A stretch of 64,000 nt of DNA from Thermomonospora echinospora (GTDB taxonomy: Bacteria; Actinomycetota; Actinomycetes; Streptosporangiales; Streptosporangiaceae), in the NCBI RefSeq assembly GCF_900108175.1, contig NZ_FNVO01000026.1, positions 1 to 64,000 on the forward strand, written 5' to 3'. The notes under the pieces were generated by a model. It did not search any database, was not told where the DNA came from, and saw only the letters and a program-made list of their open reading frames with translations. Position 1 is the first letter of the stretch, and each line of letters begins with the position of its first letter. A program made the translations under genes and the position numbers. Shown here piece by piece: positions 35,860 to 45,365 of the stretch.

Positions 35860-36263
35860 CGCCCCCGCCCCTCAGAATCCGCCGCTCAGAGAACGCAACG
35901 TGCGGCATCAGCCCGCGTGCACAGTCCGACCACGATGGCGCCAGGCACCTCGGCGACCCATCCGGCGATCGCGGCGAAGCCCTTCCTCCCAGCCACCGCT
36001 GCCGCGGCGGGATGGATACCCCTCGATCTGACCGCCCGTCCGATACCCCGGCGCACACCTCCGCGGCCGGCAACATCAACGCCCTGCGGCAGCTCCGGTG
36101 GCTGGCGAAACCGTGGTGACTTCTCGGTAGACGATCTTGTGGTGTCGTTGGGTGGTAGGGACGGCTTGAGATCGTACAAGTCTGGAGGCATGGGCGACGG
36201 CCGCACGGTCCCCGCAGGCCAGGTCGTTCCAGACGATGACCATGGCGATGCACGGTCCTCAGA
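35860..36263. other. 404-base gap without a recognisable gene
   Basis: Between the terminator of the fusion enzyme and the end of the convergent AfsR-type gene. Several short frames cross it but none shows a domain or ribosome site. Around 36110-36180 base composition drops, perhaps marking old inserted sequence. Confidence 0.4.
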
Positions 36264-39200
36264 TCACCGGACGGGGAGGTCGGCGAGGTCGGAGGATCGG
36301 CCGCGACGGAGTTCGGCCGTCAGCGTCTGCTGGCCGAGGGAGGCGCGGACCGCCGCGGTGATGCGGTCCACATCGCCGCGAGCGGCGGCGGGCAGGGGTG
36401 CTCCCGCCGATTCCCTGGCCGCAGCCGCAGCGCCCAGCAGCCGGGCGGCTTGCGTATGGTCGCCGGCCAGCGCCCGGGCACCGGCCAGCCCTTCCAGCGC
36501 AAAGGCGATCGAGCGGGGATCGCCGGTGCGGCGCGCGGCACTCAGGCTCTCCAGATGCAGGTCATGGGCCGTCTGCGCGTCGCCTCGCTGTTCGGCGACG
36601 AAGCCGAGCTCGGACAGGGCCAGTGCGATGCCGGGCTCGAAGCCCACCTGCCGCTGCCAGTCGAGCGCGTCGCGCAACAGCTTCTCCGCGACGTCCAGTC
36701 TTCCCTCACGTCGCGCACCCAATGCCAGGCCTGTCTTCGCGAACACCTCGCCGGGCCGGTAACCCTGCTCGGCGGCCCACCGGAGGGCCTGTTCGTGGAG
36801 CCGCCGGGCCTCGACGTGGTCACCGTTCAGCAGCGCGATCCTGCCGAGCCCGGACAGCATGTAGGAGACCTGCATCCACAGTCCGAGTTCCTCCGCCATG
36901 CTCAGGCCCTGCCTGAGCAGGTCGGCCGCCTCTCGGTGGTCACCCCTGATCTCGGCCAGCCTGCCGAGCAGGTCGGTGGCTCGCAGCCTTCCCCAACGAT
37001 CCCCGAGGTCGTCGAAGAACGCCGCGCCCTGTTCGGCATGACGGGCACAGGAGGACAGATCCCCGCGGAGGAGGGTGTAGTGGGCCAGGGTGGTCAGTGC
37101 GGCGGCCGTGCCCCAGCGGCACCCGAGGCGGCGGAAGCCGGCGAGGGCCTGCTCCGTCAGCTCCTCTCCGGTGGACGAGGCACCGCCGCCGAGCAGGATC
37201 TCGCCCAGGAACCATGCGGCCTTGGCTCGCCCGTGCGGATCGTCGAGGTGTTCGTACGGTTCAAGCGCCGCGCGAATCCGCTCCGACCGGTCGGTGCCGT
37301 GTCGTCCCAGTAGTTCCATGCCCACCCGCCAGGTCCCGGCCGCCGCCCGCAGTGCGGGGTCCGCCCGGCCGTCCAGGCTCAGCGCCATGCCCAGCAACCG
37401 GCGGCCCTCACCAAGACGACCACGCAGGAACCAATACCAGGCCATGGCGTTGACCAGCCGCAGCGCGAGGTCCGGCCGGTCGCGTCGTACGGCGCCCTCG
37501 ATGGCGGCGCGCAGGTTGGCGTGTTCCAGATCCAGGAGCTTCAACCACCGCTGCTGTTCAGGGCCGTGCAGCCGCGGCGCGGCCCGTTCGGCGAACTCGG
37601 CGTAGTAGTGGTCATGCCGGGATCGGACGCGGTCGGACTCGCCCGCCTCCCGCAGCCGCTCGGTGCAGTAGGCCGCCACGGATTCCAGCAGCCGGTACCG
37701 GGAGCCGCGCGCGTCACCGGCCACGACGACCATGGAGCGGTCGACCAGGCGGGACAGCAGGTCCGCGACGTCCTCGGCGGGCACGCCGTCCCCGGCGCAG
37801 ACCGCCTCGGCGGCCTCCAGGGAGCAGCCGTCGGCGTGCACGGCCAGGCGGCGGAGCACGGCGCGCTCGGGTCCGGTCAGCAGCTCCCAGCTCCAGTCGA
37901 TCATGGCTCGCAGGGTGCGCTGCCGCTGCGGTACGTCCCGGCGCCCGGCCGACAGCAGCCGGAAGCGGCTGTCGAGCCGGGCCGCCAGTTCGTGCACGCC
38001 GAACGCCCGCACCCGGTTGGCCGCCAGTTCCAGGGCCAGCGGGATGCCGTCCAGTCGGCGGCAGATCGATGCGACGGCGCGGGCGTTGTCCGCGGTGAGG
38101 GCGAAGCCCGGCGCCGCGGCCGCCGCGCGCGCGGTGAACAGCCGTACGGCGCTGAACTTCTGCAGGGCCGCGGGCCCGGTCTCCGTCGCCGCGTACGGAA
38201 GTTCCAGCGGCGGCACCGTCCAGATCGCCTCCCCGCCGACCCCAAGGGTCTCCCGGCTGGTCGCCAGGATCCGTACCTCGGGGGCGGCGGCCAGCAGCCG
38301 GTGGGACAGTTCGGCGGCGGACCCGATGACGTGCTCGCAGTTGTCGAGCACGAGCAGCAGCCGCCTGTCGTGCAGCGCACGGGTGACCCGATCGGCCGCC
38401 TGGACGGTCGCACCGGCGAGCAGGGGACCGGGAGTGAGATCGTCGCGGATGCCGAGCGTGGCGGCCACCGCGTCCACCACCGCATCCGGCTGATCGATCC
38501 CGGCCAGCTCGACGAGCCACACGCCGTCGGGGAAGGCGTCGAGCAGCCGGGCCGCCGTCTCCAGGGCCAGCCGGGTCTTGCCCACGCCGCCCGGCCCGGT
38601 GAGCGTGACCAGCCGGTAGGAGGCGAGCAGCGCGTGCACCTCGACGACCGCCTCGTCCCTGCCGATCAGCGGGGTGGGCGACGCGGGCAGGTTCGTACGG
38701 TGCCGGGCGGGCGCCGGGTTCAGGGCGGGATCCTGGCGGAGGATCGCCTCGTGGAGGGCGACCAGCTCGGGACCGGGATCCAGGCCCATCTCCTCGCGCA
38801 GGCGGTCGCGCAGCCCGGCGAAGCTCTCCAGCGCCTCGCTCTGCCGCCCGGACCGGTAGAGGGCGCGCATGTGCGCGGCGCGCAGCCGTTCCCGGAGCGG
38901 ATGCCGGACCACCAGGTCGCCCAGCTCACCGGCCAGCGGGCCGTGCTCGCCGAGGGCGAGCCGTGCCTCGGCGAGGTCCTCCACCGCGGTCAGCCGCTGC
39001 TCCTCCAGGCGCATGATCGCGGCCCGGGCGAACTCCGCGTCGACGAAGTCGGCGTACGCCGGTCCCCGCCACAGCGCCAGCGCGTCGGCCAGCAGCGCCG
39101 CCCTGGCCCGGGGGTCGGCCGTCTCCCGTGCCCCGGCCAGCAGTGCGGCGAACCGGGCGGCGTCGAGCGTGTCGGCATCGACGCGCAGCGCATACCCGGG

Positions 39201-39467
39201 CGGCCGGAACGCCAGCAGCTCTCGAGCGCCCGGTTCGGCGTCCTCCAGGGCCCGGCGCAGCTGGGACACCTTGACCTGGAGTGCGCCCGCGGGGTCACGG
39301 GGCGGCCTGGGTCCCCACAGGTCGTCGATCAGCCGGTCCGCCGACAGCGGCCGTCCCTCCTGGACGAGCAGGTCGGCCAGTAGGGCGCGGACCGTCGGCC
39401 TGCGGATCGTGACCGGGGCGCCGGCCGCCGTCCACACCTCCATCGGCCCGAGCACCCCGAATCGCAT
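36264..39467 (-). CDS. AfsR/SARP-type regulator (BTAD, NB-ARC ATPase, TPR)
   Basis: 1067 residues. OmpR-like winged helix 1-95 (RFGVLGPMEVWTAAGAPVTI, LIDDLWGPRPPRDPAGALQV), BTAD helical domain about 100-245 ending DPGPELVALHEAILRQDP, then an ATPase with Walker A GPGGVGKT (291-298) and LLLVLDNCEHV as Walker B, a winged-helix segment, and TPR-like repeats from about 700 to the end. Such proteins activate secondary-metabolite or stress genes. Divergent from an FMN reductase and an exporter, which are its nearest plausible targets. Not adjacent to the polyketide operon, but a cluster-level role is possible. Confidence 0.94.
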   Translation of the reverse strand: MRFGVLGPMEVWTAAGAPVTIRRPTVRALLADLLVQEGRPLSADRLIDDLWGPRPPRDPAGALQVKVSQLRRALEDAEPGARELLAFRPPGYALRVDADTLDAARFAALLAGARETADPRARAALLADALALWRGPAYADFVDAEFARAAIMRLEEQRLTAVEDLAEARLALGEHGPLAGELGDLVVRHPLRERLRAAHMRALYRSGRQSEALESFAGLRDRLREEMGLDPGPELVALHEAILRQDPALNPAPARHRTNLPASPTPLIGRDEAVVEVHALLASYRLVTLTGPGGVGKTRLALETAARLLDAFPDGVWLVELAGIDQPDAVVDAVAATLGIRDDLTPGPLLAGATVQAADRVTRALHDRRLLLVLDNCEHVIGSAAELSHRLLAAAPEVRILATSRETLGVGGEAIWTVPPLELPYAATETGPAALQKFSAVRLFTARAAAAAPGFALTADNARAVASICRRLDGIPLALELAANRVRAFGVHELAARLDSRFRLLSAGRRDVPQRQRTLRAMIDWSWELLTGPERAVLRRLAVHADGCSLEAAEAVCAGDGVPAEDVADLLSRLVDRSMVVVAGDARGSRYRLLESVAAYCTERLREAGESDRVRSRHDHYYAEFAERAAPRLHGPEQQRWLKLLDLEHANLRAAIEGAVRRDRPDLALRLVNAMAWYWFLRGRLGEGRRLLGMALSLDGRADPALRAAAGTWRVGMELLGRHGTDRSERIRAALEPYEHLDDPHGRAKAAWFLGEILLGGGASSTGEELTEQALAGFRRLGCRWGTAAALTTLAHYTLLRGDLSSCARHAEQGAAFFDDLGDRWGRLRATDLLGRLAEIRGDHREAADLLRQGLSMAEELGLWMQVSYMLSGLGRIALLNGDHVEARRLHEQALRWAAEQGYRPGEVFAKTGLALGARREGRLDVAEKLLRDALDWQRQVGFEPGIALALSELGFVAEQRGDAQTAHDLHLESLSAARRTGDPRSIAFALEGLAGARALAGDHTQAARLLGAAAAARESAGAPLPAAARGDVDRITAAVRASLGQQTLTAELRRGRSSDLADLPVR

Positions 39468-39595
39468 GAGGTCACGATAACCGGGCGGAAACCTCCGGCC
39501 GGCACCGGCAGGCGGCCGGAAAGCGAGCGGAAGGCCGGCGATAAGTGCGGGACCGCAGAGTCGGATCGCAACACCGACGACTCACGGGAGCGCGT

Positions 39596-40192
39596 ATGAC
39601 CTTCACGACACCCCACACGGCGCCGTTGCGCACAGTGATGATCATCAGCAGTACCCGCAAGGGCCGCTTCGGCTCCACGGTCGCCCGCTGGTTCGCCGAA
39701 CAGGCCGGTCAGCGCACCGACATGACTCTCGACGTCATCGACCTGAGCACGGCCGGGCTACCCGACACGCTCGTCGACGACGATGATGACGTCCCCGAGC
39801 CGGTGCGGGCCCTGACCCCGCGGCTGGCCGCCGCCGACGCGTTCGTGATCGTCACACCCGAGTACAACCACAGTTTCCCCGCCCCCCTTAAGACCGCCAT
39901 CGACTGGTTCGTGGACGAGTGGAGGGCCAAGCCCGTCGGTTTGGTCTCCTACGGGGGGAGGGCCGGCGGCCTGCGCGCGGTCGAGCAGCTCCGCCTGGTC
40001 TTCGCCGCGCTGCACGCCACGACCGTCCGCGAGACCGTCAGCTTCCATAACTGCCGGGACAAGTTCGACGACGCCGGCCGGCCCATCGACGCGGCGGGCT
40101 GTGACGCGGCCGCCAAGAGCCTGCTCGACCAGCTCGCCTGGTGGGCCCATGCCCTCCGCGACGCCCGCGCCACCCGTCCCTACGGCCTGTGA
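39596..40192 (+). CDS. NAD(P)H-dependent FMN reductase
   Basis: 198 residues, flavodoxin-like fold. MIISSTRKGRFGSTVARWF binds the FMN phosphate; VIVTPEYNHSFPAPLKTAID is the family signature. It supplies reduced FMN or acts as a quinone/azo reductase. ATG at 39596 after GGGAG. With several FMN-dependent LLM enzymes in the window and no other reductase of this type, it might serve them. Followed 20 bases later by an MFS exporter. Confidence 0.92.
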   Translation: MTFTTPHTAPLRTVMIISSTRKGRFGSTVARWFAEQAGQRTDMTLDVIDLSTAGLPDTLVDDDDDVPEPVRALTPRLAAADAFVIVTPEYNHSFPAPLKTAIDWFVDEWRAKPVGLVSYGGRAGGLRAVEQLRLVFAALHATTVRETVSFHNCRDKFDDAGRPIDAAGCDAAAKSLLDQLAWWAHALRDARATRPYGL

Positions 40193-40212
40193 ACCCGCCG
40201 AAGGAGATTGCG

Positions 40213-41661
40213 ATGACCTCCATGACCTCGAGGAGGTGGAGCCTGGCCCTGCTGGCGTTCTCCTCCCTCATCACCTCGCTGGACTTCACCATCGTGTACG
40301 TGGCGCTGCCCGACATCGTGCGGGAGGTCGGATTCTACGGCCACTCGGCCCAGTGGGTCATCAGCGCCTACGCCGTCTTCTTCGGCGGCTTCCTCCTCCT
40401 CGGCGGGCGTTCGGCCGACCTGCTGGGACGCCGCCGCATGTTCGTCCTGGGAATGGCCCTGTTCGGCGGCGCGTCGCTGCTCGGCGGGCTGACATCCACG
40501 CCCGGTGCGCTGATCACCGCGCGCGCGATTCAGGGAGTGGGCGCCGCGGTGGTGTTCCCGGCCACCCTGTCGCTGGTCAACACCATGTTCGCCGAGGGAC
40601 GCGAGCGCGTCCGGGCGCTGTCGGTCTGGGCGATGGCCGGTGCGGGAGGACTGAGCCTCGGCGCGCTGCTGGGCGGCGTGCTGACGTACGGGTTCGGCTG
40701 GCAGGCGGTGTTCCTGGTGAACGTGCCGCTGGTGATCGCCGCCGCCGCGGCCGCGTTCGCCCTGCTGGACGCGGACGGGCCGGTGGAACGCGGCCACGAC
40801 CATGATCTGCTCGGCGCGCTGACCGGTACGGCGGGCGCCACCCTCCTGGTCTACGCGATCGCCGAGATTCCCGAGACGGGCTGGACCTCCACGACCGTCG
40901 CCGCCGCCGTGGCGGCGTTCGTGCTGCTGGCCGCCTTCCTCGGCGTCGAGGCATACAGCCCGAACCCGTTGATGCCGCTGCGGCTGCTGCGCAACCGCGG
41001 TCTCGCCGCCGCCCTGGTGGTCATCTTCGTGTTCGGGGCCACCATGCAGAACATCGTCTACTTCCTCACCTTGTACTTCCAGGACGTGCTGGGCTACTCG
41101 GCGCTGCAGGCGGGGCTGGCGTTCCTCAGCCTGTCCGTGGTGATCGCGCTGGCCAACTTCATCGCCGAGCGGCTGATGGTCCGCATCGGCATCCGCGCCA
41201 CCCTGGCCATCGCGCTGGTGCTCGGAGCCGCGGGGGGCGTCCTGCTGGCCGCCGGGATGGTGGCCGGCGGCTCCTACCTCACCGTCCTCGCCGGGATCCT
41301 GGTGTACGGCCTGGGCATGGGCACCATTTACCCCACTCAGTTCGCGGCCGCCGGCACCGGAGTGGCCGCCCGGGAGCAGGGCATCGCCGGCGGCATGGCC
41401 AACACCGCCATGCAGTTGGGGGTGGGCGCGGGACTGGCCGTGCTCGTCGGGGTCGCGGGCTCGGGCCTGGACGGTCTGACGGGTGAGGCGCTGCGCGAAG
41501 CCACCGCCGGCGGGCTGCGCGCGGCCGTCTTCGCGGCCGCCGTGCTGACGCTGCTGGGCATCCTCGCGGCCCTGGTATTTCCCCGGCAACGCATCCCCGC
41601 CGGGACCGGCGGTGATCCCGATCCGGCTCGCGCCGAGGCCACCGGGCGATCGCGCGCCTGA
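40213..41661 (+). CDS. MFS drug exporter, DHA2 (14-TM) type
   Basis: 482 residues. AAGGAG precedes the ATG at 40213. Motif A is FGGFLLLGGRSADLLGRRRM; motif C-like GAGGLSLGALLGGVLTYGFG in TM5; about 14 helices. It begins LALLAFSSLITSLDFTIVYV with the Asp typical of TM1 in the QacA/EmrB group. Forms an operon with the FMN reductase, divergent from the AfsR-type regulator; likely exports an antibiotic or toxic quinone. Confidence 0.93.
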   Translation: MTSMTSRRWSLALLAFSSLITSLDFTIVYVALPDIVREVGFYGHSAQWVISAYAVFFGGFLLLGGRSADLLGRRRMFVLGMALFGGASLLGGLTSTPGALITARAIQGVGAAVVFPATLSLVNTMFAEGRERVRALSVWAMAGAGGLSLGALLGGVLTYGFGWQAVFLVNVPLVIAAAAAAFALLDADGPVERGHDHDLLGALTGTAGATLLVYAIAEIPETGWTSTTVAAAVAAFVLLAAFLGVEAYSPNPLMPLRLLRNRGLAAALVVIFVFGATMQNIVYFLTLYFQDVLGYSALQAGLAFLSLSVVIALANFIAERLMVRIGIRATLAIALVLGAAGGVLLAAGMVAGGSYLTVLAGILVYGLGMGTIYPTQFAAAGTGVAAREQGIAGGMANTAMQLGVGAGLAVLVGVAGSGLDGLTGEALREATAGGLRAAVFAAAVLTLLGILAALVFPRQRIPAGTGGDPDPARAEATGRSRA

Positions 41662-41759
41662 CAGGATCAAGATCACGCATCGGTCCCCTCGGTGCAGGAC
41701 TCCGTCAATCCACTGACAGGGATCGCATGCTCGACAGCAATTCGGCGGAGAGGTCCCGG

Positions 41760-41800
41760 TCCAGGCGTTAAGCGTGACGATTCGACACCCAACGCCTGGA
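41760..41800. terminator. inverted repeat in the gap between convergent genes
   Basis: TCCAGGCGTT (41760-41769) and its exact complement at 41791-41800, 21-base loop, between the MFS gene and the convergent Baeyer-Villiger gene. The rest of the 289-base gap shows no gene. Confidence 0.5.
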
Positions 41801-41950
41801 CTGGGCGCACATGGGCCTCTCCGCATGCCCCAGGTGGGGCAGGTCGTGTTCGGTCAGCCGGCAGGGCCTGTTCTGCAACGGGTCACGCCCGGATCGGCCG
41901 GCTCAGGAACAATTCTCACCGTGCCCCCGTGTTATCGAACTCGACCGCCC

Positions 41951-43912
41951 TCAATCTGTCGTGTCGGAACCGGTGGGCCACATGGTCAGGGTCGTCGCGG
42001 GCTCAAGGACAAAGTCATCAAGATCGACCTCTCTCGCCATCCGCCAGTAGTCCACGACCCGCCACGGTGAGTTGGTCACGACCCGTCCCGCCGCATTGCG
42101 GTACCACGTGTCCATCCCCTGGTGGCTCCAGATCATCTGTGAATGCGCCTCGTCGACCCGCCGGTTGTACTCGTCGTGCGCCTCCCGCCGGACCTCGACC
42201 GCGCCGAGGCCGCGCTCGATCATCGCGGTGCACACGTCGGTGATGTAGCGCGCCTGCAACTCGCCGAAGAACATGTAGCTGCCGCCGTGCCCGAGGTTGA
42301 TGTTGGGGCCGTACATCACGAAGAAGTTCGGGAAGCCCGGCACGGTGATCCCGAGGTAGGCGCGCGCATCCTCATCCCCCCACAGCTCACGGATCGAGCC
42401 CCCCGACCGGCCCCGGATGTCGAGCGGGTACAGCATCTTCTTGGCCTCGAACCCGGTGGCGTAGACGATGACGTCGACCTCGACGCGCTCTCCCGCCGTC
42501 GTCGTGATTCCGGTGGCGTCGATCGAGGCTACCTGGTCGGTCACCAGGTCGACGTGGGGCTTGCGCAGGGCGGCGTACCACCCGTTGTCGAGCAGCATGC
42601 GCTTGCCGAACGGCGGGTAGCTCGGCAGCGACTTCTCGAGCAGGTCCTCGCGCCCTTCGAGTTCGGCGACGATGTACTTGGTCAGTGAACGACGATGAGC
42701 ATCGTTCACGACGTTGACGGACCGCTCGGGGTGCGGCCACTCCGGGTCGATCCTGAGCGATGCGTGCACCCGGTCGTTGGTCAGCCAGGACAGCCTCAGG
42801 CGGTACCAGGTGTGGTAGAAGGGCACGTGCTCCATCAGCCAGTGGACGCCCTCGGGCACCGGTGAAGAGTAGTGGTAGCTGGGTGCGACCCACTGCGGTG
42901 AGCGCTGGAGGACCGTCAGGTGCGCGACCCGGTCCGCCACGGCGGGAACGATCTGCATCGCGCTGGCGCCCGAGCCGACCACCGCGACCCGGAGTCCGGT
43001 GACATCGAAACCCTCCGGCCAGTCTGCGGAGTGGAACTGCGTCCCTGCGAACGTGTCGGCCCCGGGGAAGCGCGGGAGCTTCGGCCGGTTCAGCTGGCCG
43101 ACGGCCGAGACGACCGCGTTCGCGACGTGTTCCTCGACGGTGCCGTCCGCGGACCGCACCGTGACCGTCCAGCGCTGCGCCGTCTCGTCGTAGACCGCCG
43201 AGAGCACCTCGGTCTCAAAGCGGACGAGATCGGTGACGCCCATGGCGTCGGCGACCTCGCGCACGTACTCGTGGACCTCGGCGCGCTTGCCGTAAAACGT
43301 CGACCACCGCCGCGGGAAGTACGAGAAGCTGTAGACGTAACTCGGCGTGTCCACACCGCAACCGGGGTAGCGGTTCTCCCACCAGGTTCCGCCGACGTCG
43401 GAATTCTTCTCGAAGATGGTGACGCCGATCCCGGCCGCCTTGAACTCGACCGCCGCCGAGATCCCGGAGATCCCGGCGCCGATGATGACGACCGAGAAGT
43501 TCTCGGCCCCCGCCACCGCCGTGCGGCGCCGGCCGCCTCCGGCGCTCGCACGCATGTCCTCGGCCATCATCGGGCCGAACTCCGCGGGCACCTCCTCGCC
43601 CATGCAGGCACTGATCATCTCGACGATCGTGGGCTCGTCCGGCATCTGGATCGCGGCGGGTGCGCCGTCGCCCCACGCCATCAGGATCCGCAGCGCCGCC
43701 TCGCGGATCTCCGCCTGGATCTCGGGGCTGAAGCCGCCGGTGTCGTTGTCGCTCATCCCCCTGGTGCGCTGCGGGCGGTACGGTTCCCGCAGCCAGGTCC
43801 GATCCCCACTGAGCTGGAACATCACCATCAGCAGGGTGGGCAGGTTGGCGGCGGCGAGCGCGTCGCGCAGCGTCGCCTCGTCGAAGGGCCGGGGGGCGGG
43901 CATCAGTGTCAT
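41951..43912 (-). CDS. Baeyer-Villiger monooxygenase, HAPMO-like
   Basis: 653 residues. Converts a ketone to an ester with FAD, NADPH and O2. Seen: VVIIGAGISGISAAVEFKAA (FAD), the type I BVMO fingerprint FAGTQFHSADWP, VAVVGSGASAMQIVPAVADR (NADPH), and IVYATGFEAKKML. An N-terminal helical extension of about 130 residues is shared with 4-hydroxyacetophenone monooxygenase-like members. ATG at 43912 follows GAGGAATCGCC. Last gene of the minus-strand operon thiolase, hydratase, nitroreductase, BVMO. Suggests the substrate carries a ketone. Confidence 0.94.
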   Translation of the reverse strand: MTLMPAPRPFDEATLRDALAAANLPTLLMVMFQLSGDRTWLREPYRPQRTRGMSDNDTGGFSPEIQAEIREAALRILMAWGDGAPAAIQMPDEPTIVEMISACMGEEVPAEFGPMMAEDMRASAGGGRRRTAVAGAENFSVVIIGAGISGISAAVEFKAAGIGVTIFEKNSDVGGTWWENRYPGCGVDTPSYVYSFSYFPRRWSTFYGKRAEVHEYVREVADAMGVTDLVRFETEVLSAVYDETAQRWTVTVRSADGTVEEHVANAVVSAVGQLNRPKLPRFPGADTFAGTQFHSADWPEGFDVTGLRVAVVGSGASAMQIVPAVADRVAHLTVLQRSPQWVAPSYHYSSPVPEGVHWLMEHVPFYHTWYRLRLSWLTNDRVHASLRIDPEWPHPERSVNVVNDAHRRSLTKYIVAELEGREDLLEKSLPSYPPFGKRMLLDNGWYAALRKPHVDLVTDQVASIDATGITTTAGERVEVDVIVYATGFEAKKMLYPLDIRGRSGGSIRELWGDEDARAYLGITVPGFPNFFVMYGPNINLGHGGSYMFFGELQARYITDVCTAMIERGLGAVEVRREAHDEYNRRVDEAHSQMIWSHQGMDTWYRNAAGRVVTNSPWRVVDYWRMAREVDLDDFVLEPATTLTMWPTGSDTTD

Positions 43913-43945
43913 GGCGATTCCTCGGTCTGGATCTGGATTCATCGC

Positions 43946-44548
43946 TTACGCCGGGCCTGCCTGGCCCCAGCGGTCGTGGTAGCTGACCTCGTCCAGCGGC
44001 CTGCGCTTGGGCTCGCCCCATCTGCCGAGCGGGTGGCCGACCGGGATCAGTGCGTAGGTCGTCACGTGCGGAGGAATCCCGAGGAGTTCCTTGACCGCGT
44101 CTTCTTCGAACAGGTGCGCCGTGGTCAGCGTCGTCCCCAGGCCGAGGGCGCGGGCGGCCAGCATCAGGTTCTGCACGGAGGGGTAGACCGAGGCGTCGTG
44201 CCGCCTGCCCTGCGGGCCGGTATCGGCGCAGGCCAGGATCAGGACCGGTGACCGGTGCAGGTTCGCCGCGAGGTGGTCGGCCGAGTTCAGCACCGCCGGC
44301 GCGATCCGGCCGGGCTCGGCCGCGTAGGGCTTGCGCCCGCGGTTCCAGCAACGCTGGTAGATCTCCTGCAGCCTGTCCTTGGTGTCCTGGTCGCGGATCA
44401 CCAGCCAGCGGATCGGCTGCTGGTTGCCCCCGCTCGGCCCCTTCAGCGCGGCCTCCAGGATCGTGCGCACGTCGGCGTCGGACACCGGCCGGTCGGAATC
44501 CAGCCGCCGCATGGCTCGCGTGGTGCGGATCGCTTCGAACAGGTCCAT
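43946..44548 (-). CDS. nitroreductase-family flavoprotein
   Basis: 200 residues, FMN-binding nitroreductase fold: AIRTTRAMRRLDSDRPVSDA, LKGPSGGNQQPIRWLVIRDQ, YPSVQNLMLAARALGLGTTL, and the C-terminal GHPLGRWGEPKRRPLDEV. The last block (PLGRWGxxxRRPLxEVxxxDRWG) recurs in actinobacterial members near acyl-CoA catabolic genes. Possibly an ene-reductase or dehydrogenase acting in the pathway. 33 bases upstream of the BVMO start. Confidence 0.9.
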   Translation of the reverse strand: MDLFEAIRTTRAMRRLDSDRPVSDADVRTILEAALKGPSGGNQQPIRWLVIRDQDTKDRLQEIYQRCWNRGRKPYAAEPGRIAPAVLNSADHLAANLHRSPVLILACADTGPQGRRHDASVYPSVQNLMLAARALGLGTTLTTAHLFEEDAVKELLGIPPHVTTYALIPVGHPLGRWGEPKRRPLDEVSYHDRWGQAGPA

Positions 44549-44563
44549 GATTCTCCGGCTTCG

Positions 44564-45364
44564 TCAGGTACGTCGGGACGTGGAGTCGAGGGACGCGAGG
44601 TAGGCGCGTGCTGCGGCCAGCGCCTCCGGGTCGCCGGCCGCGACGGCCAGTGACGCGGCATCGTCGTCGACGCCTTCGGCGCGGCTCCGGTCGGCCACCG
44701 CGCGGATCCGGCCGAGCGCGATCGTGGTTCCCCGGCGGGGGCGGGTCGCGCACAGCGCGGCAATCCGCCGAGCCCGATCCAGCAGGCCGCCGGGAGCCAC
44801 CCGCTCCATCGCAAATCCCCTGGCCACCGCCTCGTCGGCCGTCAGGGGGCGTGCGGTCAGCAGGAGGTCCCGGGTCACCGCCGGCCCCAGATCGCGGACC
44901 AGCCGCTCGATCCCGCCCCAGGCGAGCGGCAACCCCATCGCCAGCTCGGGCACCACCAGACGGGCGTCGTCGGCGAACAGCCGCAGATCACAGGCGGCGA
45001 CCACGGCCGCCGCACCGCCGATGGCGGCGCCGTGCACCGCGGCGATCGTGACGATGTCCGGCGACTCGAGTGCCGCGGTCAGCCGGGCCCCGTCACGCGC
45101 CTCGCGCTCGGTGGCGGCGGGATCGACGCCTGCGGCGCCGAAGTCGTCGCGGAACTCGTCGAGGTCCGCGCCCGCCGAGAACATCCGGCCCTCCCCCGCC
45201 AGCACCACGCAGCGCACTGCGGTGTCGGCGGCGAGCTCCTCCAGGACCGAGGTGAGCTCGGCCACCATCCGCCGGCTCATCGCGTTGAGCTTCTCGGGGC
45301 GCGCCAGGGTCAGCAGTCCGACCGGACCGTCCAGTTCCAGGCGGATCGTCGTGAGGTCGGCCAT
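44564..45364 (-). CDS. enoyl-CoA hydratase/isomerase (crotonase family)
   Basis: 266 residues. RPEKLNAMSRRMVAELTSVL, VLAGEGRMFSAGADLDEFRD (first oxyanion-hole segment) and VHGAAIGGAAAVVAACDLRL (second) are conserved. In the position of the first catalytic Glu of hydratases the sequence is LAMGLPLAWGGIERLVRDLG, so isomerase or other crotonase chemistry is possible. The start lies one base from the thiolase stop; tightly coupled beta-oxidation module. Confidence 0.92.
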   Translation of the reverse strand: MADLTTIRLELDGPVGLLTLARPEKLNAMSRRMVAELTSVLEELAADTAVRCVVLAGEGRMFSAGADLDEFRDDFGAAGVDPAATEREARDGARLTAALESPDIVTIAAVHGAAIGGAAAVVAACDLRLFADDARLVVPELAMGLPLAWGGIERLVRDLGPAVTRDLLLTARPLTADEAVARGFAMERVAPGGLLDRARRIAALCATRPRRGTTIALGRIRAVADRSRAEGVDDDAASLAVAAGDPEALAAARAYLASLDSTSRRT

Positions 45365-45365
45365 C

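Noticed and set aside
35917-36762. Plus-strand frame between the fusion enzyme and the AfsR-type gene
   Set aside because: Half of it is antisense to the AfsR-type gene and the rest has no ribosome site or recognisable domain.
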